From the NCBI GenBank assembly GCA_934141615.1, contig CAKPCM010000032.1, positions 1 through 11,063 on the forward strand: a DNA stretch of 11,063 nt, written 5' to 3'. The translations under genes and the position numbers were made by a program. A model generated the notes under the pieces. It worked only from the letters and a program-made list of their open reading frames with translations. It was not told where the DNA came from and did not search any database. Of the stretch, positions 6,812-11,063 are shown in pieces (position 1 is the stretch's first letter; every line of letters starts with the position of its first letter). The stretch comes from an uncultured Bacilli bacterium (GTDB lineage Bacteria > Bacillota_I > Bacilli_A > RF39 > UBA660).

Positions 6812-6836
6812 AAAAAAAGCACTAATTAATAGTGCT
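6812..6836 (-). terminator. Rho-independent terminator of the yvcK operon
   Basis: On the minus strand AGCACTA-TTAAT-TAGTGCT, a 7-bp perfect stem with a 5-base loop, is followed by a run of seven T (6818-6812). The stem begins within the yvcK stop codon TAG (6837-6835). It separates this operon from the downstream RSH operon. Confidence 0.88.
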
Positions 6837-7782
6837 ATTTTATCAATTCTTCAAATATTCTAAGGGAAAGTTTTATTGAATTGTGTTTAAGTCCCTTATC
6901 TCTTAGTTTTATAAAATCATCTTTTATTACGTTAACGTTTAATTTGTTTATCTCATCCTTATCAATTACAACTGGATCTTTTTCTTCTTCTCTATGATAT
7001 TTTAAAATAAACTTTTTAGGAATTTTACCATCATTTACGATAACCGTATCAATTTTTCTTTTTCCTAAGTGACTATTTAACGCCTTAATATGATCACTTA
7101 CGGTATAATCATCTGTTTCACCAGGTTGCGTAAACATATTACATACGTATAATATTTTCCCCTTTGATTCATCTATTGCGCGAACCACATCATCACTTAT
7201 TAAGTTACAAATAACACTAGTATATAAACTACCCATACTAAGAATTATCATATCAGAATCCTTTATTGCCTTTATTACTTCTGGATTTATTTTAGGAGCT
7301 TCTTTATAATAAATGTCTTTAATCCCTTCTTCGTACTCAGTTATGTTATGTTCACCTTCTATTACCTTACCATCGTTCATAATACCCATTAATACAACGT
7401 TATCTTCTGATAAAGGAAGAACTTTTCCCTTTAAATTAAGTACTTTAGAAAGAGACTTTATACCATCAGACATATTACCGGTAATATTGCAAAGTGCCGC
7501 AAGTAAAAGATTACCTACAGCGTGCCCATTTAAATCACTTGATGTATTAAATCTGTATTCTAATAAACTTTCAAATAAAGGCTCTGTATCAGATAAAGCA
7601 GATAATACCTTTCTTAAATCTCCTACCGCTGGAATGTCAAACTCTTCTCTTAACTTACCGGTTGAAGAGCCATCATCGCAAACTGATACAACAACTGATA
7701 TATCAACAGGAAATTCCTTTAGTCCTCTAACTAAGGTAGAAGTTCCTGTACCTCCGCCTAATATTACAATTTTTTTACTCAT
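6835..7782 (-). CDS. yvcK: Gluconeogenesis factor YvcK/CofD-like protein
   Basis: The 315-aa soluble protein belongs to the CofD-like group that binds UDP-sugars. In Bacillus it is needed for growth on gluconeogenic carbon sources and for normal cell shape. Landmarks are the N-terminal nucleotide-binding loop VILGGGTGTS (6-15), VCDDGSSTGKLR (34-45), DIPAVGDLRKVL (49-60), HAVGNLLLAAL (87-97), SMGSLYTSVICNL (182-194) and TQPGETDDYTVSDH (218-231). These follow the YvcK order rather than the CofD phospholactate-transferase form. Length fits the family. The in-frame GTG at 7791 is part of the ribosome binding site AAAGGTGAT, so the ATG at 7782 is the start. It overlaps the end of the preceding hydrolase gene by 8 bases. 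In many Bacillota yvcK sits with rapZ and whiA; here neither adjoins it. Confidence 0.94.
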   Translation of the reverse strand: MSKKIVILGGGTGTSTLVRGLKEFPVDISVVVSVCDDGSSTGKLREEFDIPAVGDLRKVLSALSDTEPLFESLLEYRFNTSSDLNGHAVGNLLLAALCNITGNMSDGIKSLSKVLNLKGKVLPLSEDNVVLMGIMNDGKVIEGEHNITEYEEGIKDIYYKEAPKINPEVIKAIKDSDMIILSMGSLYTSVICNLISDDVVRAIDESKGKILYVCNMFTQPGETDDYTVSDHIKALNSHLGKRKIDTVIVNDGKIPKKFILKYHREEEKDPVVIDKDEINKLNVNVIKDDFIKLRDKGLKHNSIKLSLRIFEELIK

Positions 7783-8308
7783 AAAAATCACCTTTCATAT
7801 ACATATTATTTTCCATTTCATATCCTAAAGATGTTTCATCACCATGACCAGGATAAAGTTTAATGTCTTTGTCATATTTTTTTATTAAATTAATGCTTTT
7901 TTTCATTTCTTTTATGCTTCCAGAAGGAAGATCACATCTTCCGATACTTCCTTTAAAAATAAAATCTCCAACAAACATTACGCCCTCATTCTTAAAGTAA
8001 TAAGTTACGGCATCATCTTTGTGTCCAAAAGTCTTTATTATCTCAAAGGAAAAAGGACCTATCTTTTCATTTTTACTGCTAGTATAATCTATCTTACGAA
8101 CATTATATTTTTTAATGCAATCCTCTAATGCTCCTACGTGATCTTCGTGGTAATGAGTAATTAAAATAGCAAGTACTTCTTTTTCCCCAACCAATTCTTC
8201 TATTTTATAAAAGTCATCACCAGGATCTACTATAAGACATTTATCATCCTTTGATATAACATAACAATTTTCTTCTAAATAGCCTGTTTTTACGCATCTA
8301 ATTATCAT
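7775..8308 (-). CDS. Metallo-beta-lactamase-fold hydrolase, glyoxalase II-like
   Basis: The 177-aa single-domain cytosolic protein has a complete binuclear metal site: THYHEDH (H52, H54, D56, H57), H97 in TFGHKDDAV, D116 in FVGDFIF and H156 in YPGHGDET. The GSIGRCDLPSGS segment after D116 and the overall length match the short bacterial GloB/YqgX group, which hydrolyses thioesters such as S-lactoyl adducts. This small form lacks the C-terminal glutathione-binding domain of classical glyoxalase II, so the physiological thiol is unknown. The ATG at 8308 follows AAAGGAG (in the end of the upstream gene) at 7 bases and starts one base after the preceding stop; its own stop overlaps yvcK. It is therefore the middle gene of a tight three-gene operon. 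Confidence 0.9.
   Translation of the reverse strand: MIIRCVKTGYLEENCYVISKDDKCLIVDPGDDFYKIEELVGEKEVLAILITHYHEDHVGALEDCIKKYNVRKIDYTSSKNEKIGPFSFEIIKTFGHKDDAVTYYFKNEGVMFVGDFIFKGSIGRCDLPSGSIKEMKKSINLIKKYDKDIKLYPGHGDETSLGYEMENNMYMKGDFYE
7787..7795 (-). promoter_or_regulatory. Ribosome binding site that sets the yvcK start at 7782
   Basis: The minus strand reads AAAGGTGAT followed by TTTT and ATG. The site lies inside the last codons of the metallo-hydrolase gene, and it contains the in-frame GTG (7791-7789) that would otherwise look like an earlier start. Confidence 0.72.
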
Positions 8309-8309
8309 G

Positions 8310-8759
8310 TTATATCTCCTTTATTATTGCTTCATAAAGTAAGTCAACTAAGTAGTTACTTGCCTCTAAATTATATTTATTAACAAGCCTATCAAACACG
8401 TCATCACTCATATCTAAATTAAGATACTTAAAGACAGATTCCTTTTTATTATCAAATTCTTCTAAATAATTTCTAGTATAAGAATTATCAATTATTAAAA
8501 GTGGTAAATCACCTATAAACTTCTTAAAGTTTTTCATAAGTGTCTTTGTTGTTTTAACATACTTAAAAGAATCATTATCATAATTAGTCATATTAAGAAT
8601 GTCAGGAATCTTTATCTTGCTTTTATCAAGCCTATAATCAAATCTATCTTCTAATTCTATTCCGTTTATTTTAAGTGCGGAAAGTTGTGCTACATCACCA
8701 CCCGCTATCTTTGTTGGAATAATTTCTAATATTATGTATCTTTCTTTATTTAAATCCAT
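8310..8759 (-). CDS. Degenerate DnaQ-like (DEDDh exonuclease fold) protein, predicted inactive
   Basis: The 149-aa protein follows the sequence pattern of a DnaQ/PolC 3'-5' exonuclease domain. RYIILEIIPT (7-16) stands where RYxVLDxETT belongs. VAQLSALKINGIELEDRF (23-40) matches the IIEIGAVKVxxGxIxDRF strands. IPDILNMTNYDNDSF (51-65) matches the IPxxITxLTGIxDxM helix. FIGDLPLLIIDNSY (81-94) matches the FIGxxxLVAHNAxF strand, and YNLEASNYLVDLLYEAI (129-145) matches the HRAxxDAxATxxLL helix. The catalytic positions are gone: the first acids read E12 and I14, the D of HNAxFD is R96, and the H/D of the last motif are Y/S or N. Inference: a pseudo-exonuclease with a binding or structural role. It is the first gene of the yvcK operon, with ATG 6 bases after GAAGG. 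Fold assignment rests on pattern alone. Confidence 0.68.
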   Translation of the reverse strand: MDLNKERYIILEIIPTKIAGGDVAQLSALKINGIELEDRFDYRLDKSKIKIPDILNMTNYDNDSFKYVKTTKTLMKNFKKFIGDLPLLIIDNSYTRNYLEEFDNKKESVFKYLNLDMSDDVFDRLVNKYNLEASNYLVDLLYEAIIKEI

Positions 8760-8787
8760 TTTATGCCTTCTTTCTTATCCAAGTATA

Positions 8788-8816
8788 ATTGTATAATTAA
8801 TGAGGCTTTAAGTCAA
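8788..8816 (-). promoter_or_regulatory. Promoter of the pseudo-exonuclease / metallo-hydrolase / yvcK operon
   Basis: TTGACT (8816-8811), 17-bp spacer, TACAAT (8793-8788). An overlapping TATACA alternative gives a 16-bp spacer. Transcription would begin near 8781, about 20 bases before the ATG at 8759. It lies in the divergent gap before the plus-strand membrane-protein gene. Confidence 0.72.
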
Positions 8817-8869
8817 ACTAGAATAAATATACTTATAAAATTCATATTATTTAAAGAAAGGAGATTAAT

Positions 8870-9403
8870 ATGTCACTTAAAAAACTAAAAATACTAGGTG
8901 TTATAATGGCGTTTTTACTTTGTTTTCCACTTCACTTTTTATATGATAAAATACCAAGTTTTATAACAAGCATAATATCACCAGTTAATGAAAGTATTTG
9001 GGAACATATGAAAATACTTTTTGGAAGTATACTATTTTCTGGAGTTATTCAAAAAATAATAGTTAAAGTAAAACATTTAAATTATAAAAACGTCTGTATA
9101 TCTAATATTATTGCAAGTATATCTTCCATACCAATTTTCTTAATTTTTTACCTTCCAATATATAGTTTAATAGGAGAAAAACTTTTAATTACAATACTTT
9201 TAATGCTTATAACAATTATAATATCACAGCTAATAACAATTAGTATAATAAACATGAAAAAGGATTTAAAATTGGAAAACGCATCTATTTTATTCGCAAT
9301 AATAATTTACCTAATACTTACTTATCTTACGTATAACCCGGTAAGGCACGAACTATTTAAAGATCCTATAAATAATATATATGGCATAGAAAAAGAGAGC
9401 TAG
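8870..9403 (+). CDS. Multi-pass membrane protein, DUF6512-like
   Basis: 177 aa with about five hydrophobic helices: 9-27, roughly 48-63, 78-100, 103-126 and 139-154. The first connecting segment carries SPVNESIWEHMKILF (about 37-51), the conserved signature I associate with the uncharacterised DUF6512 family in Firmicutes. An N-terminal Lys-rich stretch (MSLKKLK) would lie inside the membrane. No enzymatic motif beyond the NES-WEH block is apparent, and the function is unknown. The ATG at 8870 follows AAAGGAG at 7 bases. It is transcribed alone; upstream A/T-rich sequence (TATACT, TATTAT) holds only weak promoter matches. It ends in a hairpin shared with the convergent YjdF-like gene. Confidence 0.8.
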   Translation: MSLKKLKILGVIMAFLLCFPLHFLYDKIPSFITSIISPVNESIWEHMKILFGSILFSGVIQKIIVKVKHLNYKNVCISNIIASISSIPIFLIFYLPIYSLIGEKLLITILLMLITIIISQLITISIINMKKDLKLENASILFAIIIYLILTYLTYNPVRHELFKDPINNIYGIEKES

Positions 9404-9438
9404 TGCTTAATTACTTTAAGTCACTAACTACTCTTTTT
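9390..9438. terminator. Long bidirectional terminator shared by the two convergent membrane-protein genes
   Basis: The left arm 9390-9410 pairs with the right arm 9416-9437. It has an inner 5-bp stem (CTTAA/TTAAG) with a 5-base loop, then TAGTG/CACTA after a single bulged T, a C-A mismatch, GA/CT, a bulge, and an outer AAAAAGAG/CTCTTTTT stem. It is flanked by a T tract on both strands. Both stop codons (TAG 9401-9403 plus, TAA 9413-9411 minus) are inside the structure. Confidence 0.75.
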
Positions 9439-10013
9439 AAAAATCCATTTTTTGCTATTTTATTTTCTACTAAGTAAGAGATGCTGACTATAAGACTACC
9501 TAAAAACGCAATTAACATATCTTCCATTGTATCACGTACTCCTGTATCAATAGAATGCTGAACGTTCATACCAAAGAATGTATCCGCTCCAAACTCCATG
9601 AATTCCCAAATAGAGGCAACCATAAGTGTAAATGATATTATAAACAAAAAGTTAAACCATTTATTTTTTTCTTTATATACACCAAACCAGTTCAACACAA
9701 CAAGTGATAAAATAGCTGTTAAAACGCCAGATAAAAAGTGAGCGAATAAATCATACCACCAAACCTTGTTATATAAATTAACAACGCTTCCTATAAATTG
9801 TGCAAGTATTATAAAGATAACGTAAACTAATTCCATTGCAGAAGTTATTTTTATTTTAAATAATTTACTAAATATTCTTGGAAGTAATAGTACTAAAGGA
9901 ATGGTTACATCCCCAAGTAATCTATCATATGAGCCTACGTTTAAATCTCTTACGAAGAAACAAGCCGCTGCAAGCGAACATAAAAATATCAATACGTTAT
10001 TTAATTTCTTCAT
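9411..10013 (-). CDS. DUF2238/YjdF-like membrane protein
   Basis: 200 aa with about five to six membrane helices: near 5-22, 36-50, 58-76, 90-112, 121-136 and 163-182. Conserved polar positions of the YjdF (DUF2238) family lie in the second half: WWYDLFAHFLSG (about 85-96), SIWEFMEFGAD (about 134-144) and the TGVRDTMEDM block (157-166). They form a cluster of His/Asp/Glu in and near the membrane, but no reaction is established. The start overlaps the stop of the preceding 122-aa gene as ATGA, with AAGGTAGG upstream, so the two are translationally coupled. It is the last gene of the galE operon. The YjdF family call is from motif memory. Confidence 0.8.
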   Translation of the reverse strand: MKKLNNVLIFLCSLAAACFFVRDLNVGSYDRLLGDVTIPLVLLLPRIFSKLFKIKITSAMELVYVIFIILAQFIGSVVNLYNKVWWYDLFAHFLSGVLTAILSLVVLNWFGVYKEKNKWFNFLFIISFTLMVASIWEFMEFGADTFFGMNVQHSIDTGVRDTMEDMLIAFLGSLIVSISYLVENKIAKNGFLKRVVSDLK

Positions 10014-10378
10014 ATAAGCCTACCTTCAAAGTCATCTAATTTATTATAAATATCTTCTAATGAATCATCTTTATAATTTGATAATTTATTTTTAAATAAA
10101 TTAGAAATCTTAATTTTAAAATCTTCTAAATCGTCAAAAAAACTAGCATCTTTTTCTATCACACCAAATTCTTGAAGTAGTACCTTCTTGCTGTCTTTTT
10201 TATTTTCTATAGTCTCTGTCAAGCATTTATCTTTTATAACTTCCTCTACAACCGCAATAACATTCCAAAAATTATCTTTATCTATTTCTAAGTCATTTAA
10301 TTGATTTAGAAATTTATCATAATTATTATCACTTAAACTAGTTTCTAAAAGCATTTTTAAAGCCTTCATTGATATCAT
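10010..10378 (-). CDS. Hypothetical protein (122 aa)
   Basis: I do not recognise this gene. It encodes a soluble, Lys/Asp/Glu-rich protein with one cysteine (C52) and a probably all-helical fold; FWNVIAVVEEVIKDKC (37-52) and the C-terminal half from about 80 look amphipathic. There is no catalytic motif, signal peptide or membrane segment. The ATG at 10378 follows TAGGTGG, formed partly by the galE stop codon, with 4 bases between them; an internal ATG at 10369 is an alternative. Spacing of 8 bases after galE and a 4-base overlap with the YjdF-like gene show it is co-transcribed and coupled with both. Its role cannot be inferred from galE. Confidence 0.72.
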   Translation of the reverse strand: MISMKALKMLLETSLSDNNYDKFLNQLNDLEIDKDNFWNVIAVVEEVIKDKCLTETIENKKDSKKVLLQEFGVIEKDASFFDDLEDFKIKISNLFKNKLSNYKDDSLEDIYNKLDDFEGRLI

Positions 10379-10386
10379 AATACCAC

Positions 10387-11063
10387 CTACTCTTTCTTAA
10401 CAAAATTATATGCATCAAGACACATTTCATTAATATCTTTTTCTGCTTTCCAACCTAACTTTTCATAAGCATATGATGGATCTGCATAACAAGCATCAAT
10501 ATCTCCTGGACGTCTATCTTTTATTTCATATTTAACATCAACTTTATTTACATTCATAAATGTATTTACTAATTCAAGAACACTATAGCCATTACCAGTA
10601 CCAAGATTATAACAATCACATCCAGTCGTTTTTAATATCTTATCTACTGCCTTAACGTGTCCTTTAGCTAAATCAACAACGTGAATATAGTCCCTAACAC
10701 CCGTTCCATCTTTTGTATCATAGTCATTACCAAATATTCCAAGGCACTTAAGTTCTCCAGTTGCAACCTTGATTATATATGGCATTAAATTGTTTGGAAT
10801 ACCATTTGGGTTTTCACCTAAAAGACCTGATTTATGTGCTCCAATTGGATTAAAATACCTAAGTATTGCAATACTCCAACTATTATCAGCCTTATATAAG
10901 TCCTTTAATATTCTTTCTATCATAAGTTTTGTTGTTCCGTATGGATTTGTTGTGCTAAGAGGAAAATCCTCTTTTATTGGAAGTGACTTAGGCTTTCCAT
11001 AAACCGTTGCAGAAGATGAAAACGCAAGTTTTTTAACGTTAAATTCATCTGCGACCTCAAGTA
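10387..11063 (-). CDS. galE: UDP-glucose 4-epimerase GalE (N-terminus beyond window end)
   Basis: Reading through from the right edge gives about 224 residues with no break. The frame upstream of the internal Met at 10923 continues clearly (LEVADEFNVKK). GalE landmarks are SSSATVYG with the catalytic Ser/Thr region, NPYGTTKLMIE carrying the catalytic Tyr and Lys of the short-chain dehydrogenase YxxxK motif, LRYFNPIGAH, DGTGVRDYIHVVDLAKGH and YNLGTGNGYSVLE. The NAD-binding N-terminal Rossmann glycine motif lies outside the window. The enzyme interconverts UDP-glucose and UDP-galactose for polysaccharide and envelope synthesis or galactose use. The TAG stop at 10389-10387 is 8 bases before the next gene, so this is an upstream member of a galE / unknown / YjdF-like operon whose promoter is not visible. 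Confidence 0.95.
   Translation of the reverse strand, partial: LEVADEFNVKKLAFSSSATVYGKPKSLPIKEDFPLSTTNPYGTTKLMIERILKDLYKADNSWSIAILRYFNPIGAHKSGLLGENPNGIPNNLMPYIIKVATGELKCLGIFGNDYDTKDGTGVRDYIHVVDLAKGHVKAVDKILKTTGCDCYNLGTGNGYSVLELVNTFMNVNKVDVKYEIKDRRPGDIDACYADPSYAYEKLGWKAEKDINEMCLDAYNFVKKE

Noticed and set aside
6780..6812. Promoter for the RSH operon (TATTAT-like -10)
   Set aside because: No acceptable -35 at proper spacing; sequence upstream is the T tract of the yvcK terminator. Too weak to list.
7313..7828. Plus-strand frame of 171 codons opposite yvcK
   Set aside because: Ser/Pro-rich shadow; the minus-strand YvcK motifs are conserved.
10387..10923. galE as a complete 178-aa gene starting at the Met at 10923
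   Set aside because: The same frame continues without a stop to the window edge and encodes the conserved SSSATVYG and YGTTK motifs, so the gene is cut by the window, not truncated in nature.
10769..11002. Plus-strand frame of 77 codons opposite galE
   Set aside because: Antisense to conserved GalE catalytic motifs.
1..11063. TGA as a tryptophan codon (Mollicutes code 4)
   Set aside because: ogg and the 122-aa gene end at TGA at family-consistent positions, and tryptophans in conserved motifs use TGG.
1..11063. CRISPR arrays, tRNAs, insertion sequences, attachment sites, phage defence cassette
   Set aside because: No repeated spaced direct repeats, cloverleaf-like sequence, transposase or terminal repeats seen; gene content is chromosomal housekeeping.

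Overview
The window is very AT-rich, densely coding DNA from a low-GC Gram-positive bacterium (Bacillota). Supporting signs are strong AGGAGGTGAT-type ribosome binding sites, several extended -10 (TGnTATAAT) promoters, many GTG/TTG-like alternative starts, and typical Firmicutes genes (SpoIIIE/FtsK, YvcK, an RSH protein, DeoD, a clostridial-type OGG). TGA is used as a stop and TGG encodes Trp, so it uses the standard code rather than the Mycoplasma code. An uncultured gut Bacilli/Mollicutes-like lineage is a plausible guess, but it is only an inference from composition and from shortened or degenerate proteins.

Layout. 1-302 (-): 5' part of deoD (purine nucleoside phosphorylase). 400-1512 (+): a divergently transcribed, compact M3-type zinc metallopeptidase. 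It converges tail to tail, with a 4-bp overlap, on ftsK/spoIIIE (1509-3710, -). A perfect 14-bp hairpin built from the two coding ends serves as terminator. ftsK has its own promoter (3737-3765). 3819-4121 (-): a small unknown acidic protein with its own promoter and terminator. 4186-6755 (-): a three-gene operon of a short RSH protein, a PAP2 phosphatase and an OGG-type 8-oxoguanine DNA glycosylase. 6835-8759 (-): a second three-gene operon of a degenerate DnaQ-fold protein, a glyoxalase-II-like metallo-beta-lactamase-fold hydrolase and yvcK, ended by a clear terminator. 8870-9403 (+): a membrane protein (DUF6512-like), converging through a shared hairpin on a third minus-strand operon. That operon, 9411-11063, is galE (5' end outside the window), an unknown 122-aa protein and a DUF2238/YjdF-like membrane protein.

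How the genes fit together. Most are housekeeping functions: nucleoside salvage (deoD), chromosome translocation (ftsK), oxidative DNA repair (ogg), sugar nucleotide supply for the envelope (galE) and central carbon/cell-wall control (yvcK). The most notable content is protein degeneration inside otherwise ordinary operons. The RSH protein keeps every hydrolase residue I can place but has lost several synthetase residues and the whole C-terminal regulatory half. The first gene of the yvcK operon has a DnaQ-like sequence pattern without its DEDDh catalytic residues. The M3 peptidase is about two thirds of normal length but keeps its zinc site. I found no mobile elements, CRISPR arrays, tRNA or rRNA genes. 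No intergenic gap exceeds about 110 bases.
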